A stretch of DNA of 64,000 nucleotides from Magnolia sinica (lineage: Eukaryota; Streptophyta; Magnoliopsida; Magnoliales; Magnoliaceae). The position numbers and the translations under genes are program-made. Under the pieces are notes generated by a model. It saw nothing but the letters and a program-made list of their open reading frames with translations. It was not told the DNA's origin and made no database searches. The stretch is from positions 62,272,001-62,336,000 of the forward strand of contig NC_080588.1 in the NCBI RefSeq assembly GCF_029962835.1. The letters run 5' to 3'. Positions 11,423 through 23,885 of the stretch are shown one piece after another; positions within the stretch are counted from its first letter, which is position 1, and every line of letters starts with the position of its first letter.

Positions 11423-12394
11423 TGTAAGACCCGTGTCCTAATCCGTACCATTCTGTTAGCTTCCGCGGTCCTTCCGGTCAAATTCCGGCATCCTTCGCAC
11501 CGTATTCGGCATTTGCGCACGATCCTAAGCCAGGTCCCGCGCACCGACGTCGGCTCGATCCGAAACTTATGTCTTGGTGATCGCGTCGTCGCCGCGGTTC
11601 CAACGCCGTGACTTGCGCACCGAACCGATACCCAGGTAAGAAGATGCCGATCAGCGTTTATTCCGAAGAAACAGCGCGCGTTGCGGATTTCGAGGGAATC
11701 TCTACACAATTAGTCCCACTAATTAACCATAAATGCAACCATACCTCAAAGTACCTCACCCATTCCCTCTTTTTCCAAAAGTCCACCATCTTTCCACCTC
11801 ACCATTCCTCTTTTCTCATTTTCAACCTCAACCATCCCTCTTCTCCACCAATTTCAAACTAAACCATACCTCTCATCACTCCTTTCTTACAACCACCACT
11901 CCACCCATCCCTCCATCCATTATTTCTATCTCTCCCTCTCATTCTCTAGCAAAATTTTCCAAATCCCATGAGAAATTTCACTCATCCAACACTCCTCTCT
12001 CAACTTCAAGTGTGGCCCACCCTCTCATCTCCAATCTCAACCATTCATCCTTCATCAATCTCCATTAAAAGTGAAGGTAAGGAGCTAAGGAGTCCAAGGG
12101 AGCTAGGAGAAGGAAGATAAGGTGGGTATTTTTCCATTAATTTAAATTTTTGGGCCCACTTGTTGGTGGGACCCATTTGGATGTATGTGATTTTATCAAG
12201 AGGGCCCATAGTGGCGGGGTTCCTCTATCTCACCGTGTACCTCTTTCTCTATCTCTCTCTTTCTTTCTTTGTAATGATGTGGATCCCACCAATATGTGTT
12301 ACATCTACTCCGTCCATCTACATCAGACGGTGTGGCCCACTCTATTACAAGTGATGATCCACAACACCCTGTTTGGATGGGTCCAATACATCAA

Positions 12395-12427
<33 letters not shown>

Positions 12428-15400
12428 TTATATGTGTATATTTTATATAATATACATATAGCATATATAATATAATATGTATTTTATATATATACTATAA
12501 GATATATTATAAGCAGTGGTGGGCCATGTCTACGTGGGACCCACCACAATGATTTGAATTTGTAAATCGTCCAGCGTCCCTGGACGCTGGACGTTACAAG
12601 CAGCACTTAAAAAAATATATATATATATATGTAATAAATAAAAGAGAGAGATGGGCCACTCATGCAGGCCCCACCTTGATGTATATGTAAGATCCGAGCC
12701 GTCCATGTTGTTCCTCAACTCATTTTAGGCGTTGAGCCGAAAAATGAAGTTGATCCCATGTTCTGGCGGGCCGTACCATAGGAAACAGTGTCCCTACCTT
12801 TGATTTGCTCCCTGATGCTCCTGTACATCTGAAAAAGGCTCAATATTGGACTCTATGGGTTGGTATCAAGCCACAGAGACCAATGAATGGAGTGGATCTT
12901 ACTAAAGCGGGCCCCACCTAGGAAAAACCGCAACAAAACCCCTTTTGTTCAAAAAAAATTTTAAAAGCAGCAGTGCTGCTGCCACTGCTGCCAGCGCTCG
13001 TGCAGGCGCTGCCTGCGCTGGCCATCGACGGGCGGACGGGCTGGGGGCTCACGGCCCAGCTGTGGGCCCCATCTTGGTGTGTTTCGACGATCAACACCGT
13101 GCGTTTGATGAGTACCCTCAGTCCACGCGTCCACGTCAAAAATCAGCCTTATACGGAATGCTGGTGGGCCACACCATCTGAAATCATATGAAGACATTCC
13201 TAATCATATAAAAACACTTGGTGGGACCCGTCCGAAATTTGGATGAATCTGAAATTTGGTCTGAACGGTCAGTTAGGTGGGACTCACTGATTGGATGGGC
13301 TGGATTGTGAATTACATCTCGGTGGGCCCCAAAACAAAAAAAAAATAAAAATAAAAAATAAATAAAAAAAAATTTAAAAGCAGCAGCGCTGCTGCTGCTG
13401 CTGCATTGACGGGCGGCCACGAGGCAGGGACCCACGGCTCCATCCGTGGGCCCCACCATGATGTATATCTTGTATCCACACCGCCCATTTGGTGGGCCAC
13501 TATCTGATGTGGACCCCCTCTAAAAATCAGGCTTATCCAACGCTCGGGTGGCCCACATCACAAGAAACAGTGTGAATTGAACTCTACCATTGAAACCCTT
13601 TCTGGGTCCACAGAATTTTCAGATCAAGCTGAAAATTGTTGTTCCCCTCCTCCCTGGCCCGTGTGACCTTATGAATAAGTTGGATTTCAAATGAACATTT
13701 CAGTGGGCCTTACCCAAGGTCCAAGTGACCTTATGAATAGGTTGGATTTCAAATAAATATTATGGTGGGCCCTAGGCCCATGTGGTGGAGCCATATTAAT
13801 GTATTTCTAGCCGTTGGGGAGGCCCACCTTGATATATATAAGGCCCATGAGGTTAGGCCCATTCGATGTATTGGTGGCCCGATGTCGAGGCCCACTCTGA
13901 TATCTATAAGGGCCATGTTACGAGACTCATTGTGACGTATTCTAAGGCTCATGGGTTATGGCCCATTGCAATGTACATAAGGCCCACTAATGCGGCCCAC
14001 TTGACTTATATAAGGCCCATATGAGATGGCCCATTTGATGTATCTGAGCACTATGGGTCGAGGCCCAATGAGATGTATATTAGTCCATTGCAATGTGTGA
14101 TTTCCTATAGTTTGTGTAATGGTGCTTTATGGCGGCTAAGCCTTGGGAACAATGTTGGTTTGACGTCCACATTGTAAGGACAATGTTGGTTAAATGTCCG
14201 CATTGTCATACTCCTTAAGGCCACTGATAGGTTCATATTTATACTCTGCAGGCCGTCTAGGCCCATTTATGTGATACGCAGAGCCATCCCTATATGCATG
14301 TTTAGTATAGATCCATGGTTCATGATCATTCGCATCATATGTATGCCTGGGTGTGAGGAGTGACCGATCATAGCATATGCCTTTGGGCGAACTGTTTATG
14401 GGCTCCCTGATAGATGGAGTTGCCCCATATAAGGGTACATACAGACTGTTGCATGACGATAATGTGACTCATGCACTTGCATTTGTGTGATTATAGTTAC
14501 TATATGCCCTAGCGACATCGGGGCCATAGCCTCCTGATACATCGTGGATGGCAGGATCGACACCGAAATATTTGGTTCAAGCATACGGGCACCATAGATG
14601 TCCCCGGGTGAAAATCCTAAACCCGATGGTACCAGAGGATGACTCCAACGCGAGACCGAGTGGATATACGAGCGCATGAGGGCCGAATACCGGGAGGCCG
14701 CGTCTCCCACCGTGTCGTGGTCGGTTGGAAAGGAGTGTGGCCTTACTCGCCCGAGGGTAGGGGGCAATACTAGCCTGAGTTTGACCAACTCGCGAATGGG
14801 TCCGCTATCGACGTGCGGATAGGTATTGGACTATTGGTCGGGCGGATAGTGAGGTTTCTTACGCTCGCTTGGGCTGCGGCTTAGAGAGCGACAGTGCCAT
14901 TTGGAGTGTATTGAACCCCGGTGATTATCCAGAATGAGAACTATACTGATACATGTTGAGGTTTGGTATGCTTGAGTTGCATCTTGCATCGCATGGCCGT
15001 GTATGGCCGATAGCATTCATATCTTGCACCGCATAGCCTTGGTACGGCAATTTGCATTCATGTACTCATCACCATGATTCCGCATCACTCTGACCTTGCA
15101 TTTTGAGCACGCTTATATTGCGCACACACTCACACCACCCTCTAAGCTTTCTATAAGCTTATGCACGATTGATGCGTGCAGGTGACGCCAGGACGCAGCC
15201 GCAGCCATAGTCTCGCTGTAGTTGGAGCGTGCAGCTGAGCTTCTGGAGTTTGCTTCTTTTGTTACATTGTATTTTTCCCTTTTGTCGCATTGTACTAAAA
15301 AGTTTTTGATCATAGTGGATTTTGTGGTGGTGTTCTTGTGGTTATTAGTTGTGGGTTATGCTTGTGTTATGCTCATTATGAATCAGACTGATGATTTGAA

Positions 15401-15539
15401 ATCCTCCTTGTAGTATCCCAGGATCGGAACCTGGTGAATGGGTGCCGGGATCCGAAAATGGGGTTCTACGGAGGCTGTCGGCGCCGGATTCGGCGATCGG
15501 GAATTTTGTGAGCCCGGTTTCCGAGTTCGGGGCGTGACA
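11423..15539 (+). repeat. 3' LTR of the chromovirus (4117 bp)
   Basis: Same ends and same internal organisation as the 5' LTR. Most differences are single-base indels in short homopolymers, plus two replaced blocks (about 12967-13055 and 13598-13665) and a few changes near 14340-14840. It contains the AT microsatellite at about 12396-12420 and the GCAGCAGCGCTGCTGC palindrome near 13380. It is followed by TGACA at 15540-15544. Confidence 0.92.
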
Positions 15540-15544
15540 TGACA

Positions 15545-18392
15545 ACTATCAAAGGAATTGAGTCCAAATAGTATATAGAAACGTACAACTTGAACCCGGA
15601 GCAAAGTGTGTGGGAAACGTGAATATCTTTAGAAAATGAACTCAGATTTGAGTGATTTGAGCCGTTCACTTGCGGGCCAAATTTAAGGTTTCAGACCGTC
15701 AGATTCTGACCCAACTACACCCTTAGATCAGAAAAATTTTCCTACATAGGCCAGTGTACTTGTGGTCCTGATCGAGCAACGATAGCCGTTGAACTGAAAC
15801 TGGTCCTCCACGGTCGATCCACAAATCTAATCGGACCAAAATCTTAACCTGGCCTAGATCCATTGCCAGGGAACTTACCCTACGTCCTAAGTGAGTAATG
15901 GGCCTCCATATGTGCCCCGTTTATCAGAAACAGACTCCCTTTGGCTATAACCTAAGTATATCATGGCCATGGGGCCATTTGAACCAGTTCTGGGCCTATA
16001 TAAGACCCTTAACCCACCCCTTCTCTCTCACATACGAATTTGCTCCAAACCCTAAGAGAGAGAAGAGAGAAAAGAGGAGAAAAGTGTGAGGAGAGAAGAG
16101 AAAGAGTGGGAGATCGTTGCTGGGATTCTCTCCCACAATTCACGCCTCGATTCACCCTTCCACATCGCTTCACGATCGTCTCCAACTTCGATTTGGGTAA
16201 GGAATCCTAACCCTAATCTCGTTTTAAGAATCCAAGTAGAAGAATCAGTGAAATAGCTAACTTCTTTCGTGATTTAGGTAGTCGTTGTGCTATAGACAAA
16301 GACGTAGGGTTCGAACTGAGTTCATAATCGGCGTACCGGCGAAAGGTGCGGACTATAAACGTTTAGGTTATGATTTTCAAGGCTTTCAATGTTAGCTAAT
16401 GATTTGTGTCTGACTTGATTGTTGCCATATGATCTTAGTTACGATGTTTTCAATATATTATATATGTGTAAACTAGGTTGTATACAAAATGCATTCCATG
16501 TGTTTGATGAAATGCTTGAATGAACATGAAATGGTGAATTATGCTTGTCATGATTTCTAATCTTAGATCCATGTTTGTTATATGTTTTATAACCTATGTT
16601 GTGTAGGAAATTGCTACAGTTCATGTCGTAACTAATATAGTCTATGTATTTATAAACATGTAGTTTAAGTGTTTGATAATATGTCTGAATGAGAAATTAT
16701 CCGATGATTTGAATTTATTAAGGGTGTTGAGATATGATTCTCGATTACTTTAACTATATGTATAAATTCCTTCATGTAACCTTAATTTCAATTACACAAT
16801 TTGTGGATGAATTGCAATGTTCGATAACATGTTCAATATGTTTGATGAAATGCTCAAATGAGTGTTGTACTTGGATTGTTTATTAAATGCTTATATGATT
16901 ATCGCATGTATCCACATGCTACATTTGAGTATGATTGAGACTACTACATAGTCTAGGCAATCGGTAACAATTCCTGTTTGAGTGGCCGAATTAGTCTCGC
17001 CACATTTGATGCGTTCAATGAATCCGAGTCGTACGATGATTGTCAACAGTAGTATCATGTCGATTAATTCAGCGTACGCTCGTACTAGTCGAACTTATCT
17101 AATAAATTGATTGGCCTATTGTGTGTTTACTATATATGAACACTACTGCTTAAATCTAAAGTACCACTTACCAATGTAAAATTCCGTTTTAACCATGATA
17201 CCATGATCCACTAAGACTCATGAGCCGGGCATGGTGGTATGGGATACTGTGGTCGAGCTGTCAGCCTATACTGGGGTGACGAGCCTCCCCGTAGTAACTA
17301 GTGATCAACTCAAAACTCGTGAGCCGAATATGGTGTTATGGGACACTGTATTCGAGCTGTCGGCCTACCCTGGCGCAGCCTGGCTATGGTCCCCAGTCGG
17401 GTTAGTGACGTGCTTTTAGAAATAGACTGCAGTTGGTAGAGCGTTGGTGGTGTGACCTCGAGTACAAAATTGGCCTATGCTGACGGTGACGAGCCTCTCA
17501 TAGCGACCTAGAGTGTAAACTCCCGAAGTTGTCTATCGTATGTGATTAACTAGGATTGACGACCCTAGATGGATCATTGTTTGGGTAAATAATGTAATGG
17601 GAGGTACCTTAGCTTCCCAAACCTGCTGTTTGAATAGGTCTAATTAAGAACTTGGCTAACACGTACATGTACAGTATTGCATGTGCCTTTGGCGATGTAG
17701 TTGAGCACAGTAGGAGTGTTGCATGTGTGACCATGAGATGATGTCGCTAAGGGAGTGCAGGCGAGGGCATGCATCATTATAGCATAGCATCCCTGCATTA
17801 ACAAGAGTACTTAGGACATAATTGTTGTACTGCTTTATCATTACTGCTTGATTGAATTGATAACATGTTAACCTTTACTTTATAGTTCTACTAATTAGCT
17901 ACTCATTCCCACCTGGGACGGTGTTTTAAACACCACCCAGACTCTGGTTTAGATGTAGGTGATGGCAAGGTCTATATAGCAAAGTTGGACTTCATAGGCG
18001 AGGAGGAAGAGTTCTCCTACATTCAACTATCGGGCAGATCTATGTAGATCTCATACCGATGCGTAGGAACTACTGGGATACTTGTTTAGTTGAACACATT
18101 TACTTCCTGCATTTATATGGTTAGAAACAACACATGTCTATATTTAGCCCAGTTTCATACTTATACTCTGAAATTTGTGAAACGTTTTCATAATTAAATG
18201 CATATATTTCAGTCTTTCACTTGCCAAATTACATTAACTCTGGAGTATGATATGTTGTTTTAGTATAATCTCACTCATGTTTACTGCATTGCTAATGGAC
18301 GACATCTAAACATCATTATTCATGTTGCATAAGTGATGCGTTGGAACTCGGGAGTAGAGCTTTACTCGACCCCTGAATTTAAGGGCGTTACA
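15545..18392 (+). repeat. Right portion of the outer LTR (promoter, R/U5-like region)
   Basis: Continues the outer LTR after the chromovirus insertion: GGGCTTGACA at 2474-2483 joins to ACTATC after 15544. It holds the TATA box near 15996, a leader of CTCTCTC then AGAGAGAAG near 16020-16100, and a tandem duplication in which GAGCCGGGCATGGTGG (about 17222) recurs as GAGCCGAATATGGTG about 100 bp later. No coding region is seen. Confidence 0.7.
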
Positions 18393-19013
18393 ATAACACT
18401 TATAGGATAGGTGCTCCATGGCCCGATGAAGGGCCATGCAAAATTTGGAAACGATCTGATGTGGGGTTTGATCGTACGGGTCTGATTTTTGATCAGTGGT
18501 CACTGCTCCACGATCGGGTCCCAGATTTTGTGGATGGGCGTAGAAAAATATGTTAGACCTCCACCATAAATGTAGAAGAGATCCAACGGCTAGAAAGCCT
18601 GGTATCTCAGTTTTATTTACAAGTGTCAGATTTCAATTCTGGCCTTGGGTGCGTTGCAATTGTCAAGTGCCGCTGGGTCGGCGGGGATAATTAATTTCTG
18701 GGTGTCCACTGAGTCTGTGGTCCACGATGGACCACAAGCTCAATGAGATCTTTAGTTCCGTAAAATTTTAGATTTTTCTGACCATCCTTAGCCGATGTGT
18801 GGCCCGCACGGGCTGTTGGTAAGTGCAAATGGGCTATCTAGCTTGACGGCCCGCACTTGGTCCGATCATGACCAGACTGGTCTACTCTAATGGGCTAATC
18901 CTATGTTAATTTACTTGTGGTACCCCACTACGAGTCGTTTAAATGAACAGTCCTGCGGTAAATCCTACATGGACGACTCAGGACACTGATTTGGTTGGAC
19001 AGGACATTACATA
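18393..19013. other. Intergenic stretch after the outer LTR
   Basis: No gene. The text resembles LTR-type non-coding sequence (for example GATCTGATGTGGGGTTTGATCG) but no boundaries or duplications could be placed. Confidence 0.4.
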
Positions 19014-19541
19014 AACTGAGTTAAAATGACTGCAAACATCGTGAAATTGACCGAGAACTGAGTTAAATTGATCGCGAACATTGTCAAATTCACCGCGTAC
19101 ATCGTGAAATTGACCGCAAACTTAGTAAAATTGACCGCGAACTAGCTTAAGTTAGGGAAATTGACCGCGAACTAAGTTAAATTGACCGATAAGTGAGTGA
19201 CATTGACCGAGAACTTGATTAAGCAGTAATCAGTCAATTTCAAGCGGTTATCGATCAGTTTCACATAGTTCTCTGTCAAGATGTCAGTTTCAAGCAGTCA
19301 TTGGTCAATTTCACCTAGTCCTCGGTCAATTTAACTCAGTTCACGGTCATTTTAACTTAGTTCGCGGTCATTTTAACTTAGTTCGCGGTCATTTCCTTTC
19401 ACTTCGCGGTCAATTTAACTTAGTTCGCGATCAATTTAACTCAGTTCGCGGTCATTAAACTTAATTTGTGGTCAATTTAATTCAGTGGGTCCTCGGTCTA
19501 TTTCACTTGGTCTTCGTTCAGTTTCACATCAGTCTTCGTTC
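19014..19541. repeat. Inverted array of 21-bp tandem units
   Basis: From 19014 to about 19214 runs a series of units close to AACTAAGTTAAATTGACCGCG with a period of 21 bp, about nine copies. From about 19220 to 19541 the same unit runs as its reverse complement (CGCGGTCAATTTAACTTAGTT), about fourteen copies, the first few more decayed. The whole is a long imperfect palindrome with almost no unrelated spacer. Arms made of tandem repeats are the architecture of Foldback-type elements; no transposase or clear target duplication is seen. Confidence 0.85.
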
Positions 19542-20663
19542 TTTGTTTTAAAAAGTCTCAATGTGGGCCATTTGAGCATTGAATTTGCCTCATTTATCGG
19601 GACACGCCGTACTATATAATGTTTTTTAAAAAATAACTAGATTGTGGACAATGCAGATATATCATATAAAATACGTTGGGGTCCACATAATGAAGTCAAG
19701 GATTTGAAATATACCTGTCATTCGAAGCTTTTTTATGGGGAGGGACCATTTTCGTCTTATCTTGAGTTGACAAAAGAAAAAATTGACGTGTGTGGCGAAT
19801 GTATTCTCGACCAAAGAAAAATATACCGAAAATGGTGGTTTTACTATTAGGGTAGACAATCACAAAGGGAAGAGAAAAAAGCAGAAAATGAGAGTTTTAC
19901 TGCTAGGGTGGACAGTCACAAAGGAGGGAGAAGTAATCAGAAAATGGGAATTTTTTTGCTAGGGTGAAAGATCAGGAAGAGAAAAAAAAATAAAAAAATG
20001 AGTTTTTGAGGGAATTACAGCTTTCGAAGCTGTGTTTGTGAAGAAGCAGGGGCATTTTGGTCCGGTGAGAGTGCATCCGTACAGCAGGGGATTAGCTTGG
20101 TAAGATAAGTTTGAAAGGACGTAATAAGGTGCGTAGCTTAAAGGTGAGGTTTACAATGGATAAAAACTCATACAAAATTTATCTCTTTCCAAGCTATTCT
20201 TCTAAAAAAGAAATAACTTAACAAAAAATCTCTAGAAATTATGAAAGCACATATTTTCTACACATGTTGGATGATAGCATAACCTAAATGTCAAAGCCTA
20301 CCCAAACCATACCTCACAGTTCACACATGGGCAATGAAGAGAAGAGTAAACCACGTGCACAGTGAAGAAGAAATGAATAGGGACAAAGTCTACCTTTTTG
20401 ATGCAACACATGCATATTCATGTGTTTCATATAGCCACCGCCGTAATAAAAGTCCTTGCCCCGAATTGAAGAGATTGAAGCGAACATCTATTTGCAATAG
20501 TCAAACCTACTAATTTTTTGTGGGCATTCCCTTCATCCATATGGAGTCATGCATGTCACAAATATGGTATTGATTAAGGGTCATTTGTGACTTGTGTGCC
20601 ACGTGTACAATTCCTTTAAAGAGTATCAACCATATGCCGGTGCTGCCGACACGGGTCCGGATA
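19542..20663. other. Intergenic, with a local 60-bp tandem repeat
   Basis: No supported gene. At about 19826-20000 a unit of about 60 bp (GAAAATG...GAGTTTTACT...CTAGGGTGGACAGTCACAAAGG) occurs three times with decay. The rest is unremarkable AT-rich sequence. Confidence 0.5.
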
Positions 20664-21158
20664 AGATGGGAAGCTGATTGCATACCTAGTAAACTCTGTG
20701 GCCCCACTGTGTATGTATGAGTATTATCCACGCCGTTCATCTGTTCTTTCATCTCATTTTAAGGCATGAGCTTAAAATTGACGCATATCCACAGCTAGAT
20801 CTAGTGAACCACACCATAAGAAATAACGGGGATAATGACATCCACTATTGAAACCTTCTTAGGGCCGACAGTGATGCTTATTTGTCATCCAAACTGTTCA
20901 GAAGGTCACATAGACATAGATGAGGAGAAAACACAAATATAACTTAGATCTAAAACTTCTACAGTGCGCAAGAAATTTTTTAATACAAGTGTTCAATTTA
21001 AGCTGTTTCATGTGGCGTAGTGTATTTGAACTTTAGATATGTTTCCATTTTGGTTTCGTTCCTTAAAATGAGCTGTTAAAACCGATGAAGGGCGTAGATA
21101 ATATACATACATCACGGTGAGCCCACAGAGTTTACTCAATATGCATATCAGATTAGGT
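20664..21158. mobile_element. Foldback MITE, AGTAAACTCTGTGG variant
   Basis: The left arm (TAGTAAACTCTGTGGCCCCAC..., then TATCCACGCCGTTCATCTG) is matched in inverse at the right (GATAATATACATACATCACGG, then GAGCCCACAGAGTTTACT). The middle carries family words such as ACCACACCATAAGAAA and TTATTTGTCATCCAAACTGTTCA. It shares organisation with the other foldback MITEs here but has different outermost sequence. No coding capacity. Confidence 0.7.
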
Positions 21159-21455
21159 GTTGTATATACAAGCTGTCCATCTGCTTTTTCAGCTTATTAT
21201 ATGAATTTGTTTAGAAAAATGAAACAGATACAAATCTTAGGTAGACTCTGCCACAGGTACCACCATTTAAAACTTCCTAGGATCGAAAACTTGTGGGGCT
21301 CATAAAAAGTTTCTAATGTTCAATCACTACTTTTCATGTGGTGTGGTCCACCAGAGATTTTAATCTCCTTCATTTTTGGGGCCATAACTTAAAATTATCT
21401 GACGAAACAGTTGGACAACGTGGATATACAACATACACATCGAGTTAGGCCCATG
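21155..21455. mobile_element. Foldback MITE, short decayed copy
   Basis: TGTTGTATATACAAGCTGTCC at the left is answered by GGACAACGTGGATATACAAC at about 21412-21431. Family motifs (CATGTGGTGTGGTCCACC, CTTCATTTTTGGGGCC) lie between. It directly abuts the preceding MITE, so the two may be one rearranged insertion. Confidence 0.6.
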
Positions 21456-22006
21456 GTCAGAAAATCACCCACTAAGCCGTTACCTGGGACTCCACCTAAT
21501 CCACGCCCGCTGGCCACCACCCACATTATACACGTGGCAGTACTTCTAATCGGAGCCACCCAAAATTTTTGAACCACTTTTGAATGTACTGTAATCCAAA
21601 ACTTGCATTAAAGAATGGCCGGTGTCTGGACATTTAATGGACGGTGGAAGTACAAATTCAACAAACTATTGTCGAACTCTATGAACAAGTGATCAATCTA
21701 CGTCGGTCCCACTATTTCGACGGTTGGTATAATGCCTAACCAACTATTATTGCTATAGAATTATTAATCACCGTCTATTATCTTTTTCTAATTTATTTAT
21801 AGGTAAGGATGGAGGTCAGATTTCCCGTACACGTGGCACGTATCTCAAACCTGATCCGTCCAAATATTCGAAGACATTTACTAATTTCCGTTTTTAATGT
21901 TAATTAGCTGTCCATCACTGGCGACCAATGGAATAGTATGTCCAGTATAACAGAAACTTTTGGTTATTATCCATCAGTGGGGCCCATTTCTAACTTAAGG
22001 CAGAAC
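21456..22006. other. Intergenic stretch
   Basis: No gene or definable element seen between two foldback MITEs. Confidence 0.4.
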
Positions 22007-22456
22007 GGACGCGGATTAGCTACTGACAGGTTGAGTAGCCAGACTGGCAGACTGGCTACTAAAGTGACGCCACCAAGTTATGTGGGCCCACCATCACACG
22101 GTCCATACATTTTGAGAGATCATTTTAGGACATGGTACAGAGAATGAGGCAGATCTAAGGATGGAGTGGACCCACCACGGAAAACAGTGGAGAGAGTGAC
22201 ACCCACCGTTGAAACTTTTCGAAGGTCCACCATGATGTTTATTTGAGATCCAACCTATTCATGTGTTAAATCAGACATGAAATAATGGAAAACAAAAATA
22301 TCAGCTTGATCGAAAATCGAAAACCTTTTTGGCCTATAGGACTTTTTAATGGTGGGCGTCACTCTCCCCACTGTTTTCTGTGGTGGGTCCACTCCAGCCT
22401 TGGATCTAACTCATTCTTTAGATTATACCCTATGTATGGACGGTGTGGATAAAAAA
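22007..22456. mobile_element. Foldback MITE, GGACGCGGATTAGC type, right end lost
   Basis: Begins GGACGCGGATTAGCTACTGA, the terminal sequence seen in inverse at the end of the MITE at 24920-25575. The left arm has GTGGGCCCACCATCACACGG and GACCCACCACGGAAAACAGTGG; the right arm has the complement CCACTGTTTTCTGTGGTGGG and ATGGACGGTGTGGAT. After about 22456 the terminal part is missing. Confidence 0.75.
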
Positions 22457-23707
22457 AATACTGGTTTGTGAGTGTTTTTTTTTCTTTTTTGTTTTTCTGT
22501 TTTAAATGTTCGTTGGATACTTACACACTATACCAACAGATCTGCATTTACCTGTTTTTTATGTTGCTAAAATGCTATTTTATCAATCTATCGACTTTAC
22601 ATGCTTTCATTGTATAAAATTTATAACATGCAATTTCTCGTATACTGGTCATATTTATGTGAATGCAAATGAGTAACAGTAAATATTATGTCGTAATCAA
22701 TAGACGATGATTGGGGATATATAATCCTGGGATGAGGCATAACTGCATGTGGAGGGGTACAGCGGTGTTAGACATTAATTATTCAAAATATTCCAAGACG
22801 CGACTGCATGGTGGAATGCAACCTATGCAAGTTCAAGTAGTGGATTAATTAATAGGCGATGTGGTGAGATAGATTCACCTACAGATGCTCGAAATTCTAT
22901 CCGAGAAATTCCGAGATCCATGGTGTGCAAGAGTACACAAACAAACGATGCCACCTTAAAAGTCGGGGAAGCGGTGGCAGCAATAGTAGTTGTCATCTTG
23001 GTTCTATTCTTCATATTATATATAATAATTAAGTTGTAGTTTCAGTAAGTGTTGCACCACTTGTTGTTCAAATTTTGGTACACACAAGATATTTTATCTT
23101 CGAAGACTTTTTATATGGCATGTATAACTGCATCTTAACTACAAATCTCATTATATATAGATTTGAATGTCAATTGTGATAGAATTACATGCATTCATCT
23201 TTTCTTTTATCCGTATATTTGTTAATCTCCATTACTATGAAGTTTTGGGGCAAATGAAGACCAGCCTTTCAAACATAGTTTCCCAAGAGCCAGGTATGAC
23301 TACTTGAAACCCTAATTGGATTACTGTATAATTTTATAAGTAAGGTGTTTTTATGTGTAGGCGATAATTGTTTGCATGGAGGGTAATGACCAAATCAATT
23401 TTAACACAGGTGAATTTAAAACTGAGTAGTAATGCCCTTTGACACAAGTGAATTTAACAGTGAATTTATGTATCTTGACAATAATTTAGGATAGTAAAGG
23501 TAGAAAAACTATATCCCATATTAAGCAGGTGCAATTTTTTGCAACCCCAAATGCGTTGCAAGTGGAATAAACATATCCCAGATCTGCTCAGATTGTGATT
23601 CGGGCAACATCTGAATATATACACTCGTATACTTGAAAAATGTTTGCTAATCCAAACTTTGTTTTGTATGATCTTTAGGTGTCATCAGGGCTTCTTTTCA
23701 TTCATTT
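22457..23707. other. Intergenic stretch
   Basis: AT-rich sequence with no supported gene. The short frame on the minus strand at 22823-23014 has a hydrophobic segment but no homology that I recognise. Confidence 0.4.
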
Positions 23708-23885
23708 GCAACGCCTGAGGAAAGATAAAATGGAGGGCTCCTGAAGAGGATTAGCCACTGAAATTATTGCTAGAACTTGCATATTGGTCTTAGCATGCAA
23801 CGCCTGAGGAAGGACAAAGTGGAGGGCTCCTGAAGAGGATTAGCCACTGAAATTATTGCTAGAACTTGCATATTAGTCTTAGCAC
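23708..23885 (+). repeat. 89-bp tandem duplication
   Basis: Unit 23708-23796 (GCAACGCCTGAGGAAAG...) is repeated at 23797-23885 with only a few substitutions, indicating a recent local duplication. No function is evident. Confidence 0.9.

Larger units (their letters stand above)
2484..15539 (+). mobile_element. Ty3/gypsy chromovirus (Tekay/Del-like), full length, defective
   Basis: A 13,056-bp element with two LTRs (2484-6581 and 11423-15539) beginning TGTAAGACCC and ending GGGCGTGACA, flanked by TGACA duplications. Domain order on the plus strand is gag, zinc knuckle, protease, RT, RNase H, integrase, chromodomain, as in Ty3/gypsy chromoviruses. The long LTRs, the AATTTCGAGGACGAAATT motif before the polypurine tract and the C-terminal chromodomain favour the Tekay/Del lineage. 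RT-RNase H is one open frame; the other domains carry frameshifts and stops, so this copy is not coding-competent. No canonical primer-binding site follows the 5' LTR. Confidence 0.93.
989..18392 (+). mobile_element. Outer gypsy-type LTR, split by two later insertions
   Basis: The ends are perfect 10-bp inverted repeats, TGTAACGCCC at 989 and GGGCGTTACA ending at 18392, as expected for an LTR. A polypurine tract sits immediately upstream. Removing the hAT-like insert (1438-2336) and the chromovirus (2484-15539), each with one copy of its duplication, leaves about 3.4 kb of LTR. A TATA box (CTATATAAGA, about 15996-16005) lies in a GGGCC-rich promoter context, followed by a pyrimidine-rich then AGAGAGA-rich leader, a common plant LTR transcription-start layout. 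An imperfect 100-bp tandem repeat lies at about 17218-17420. The partner 5' LTR is outside the window, so this could be a 3' LTR or one end of a larger nest. Confidence 0.75.
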
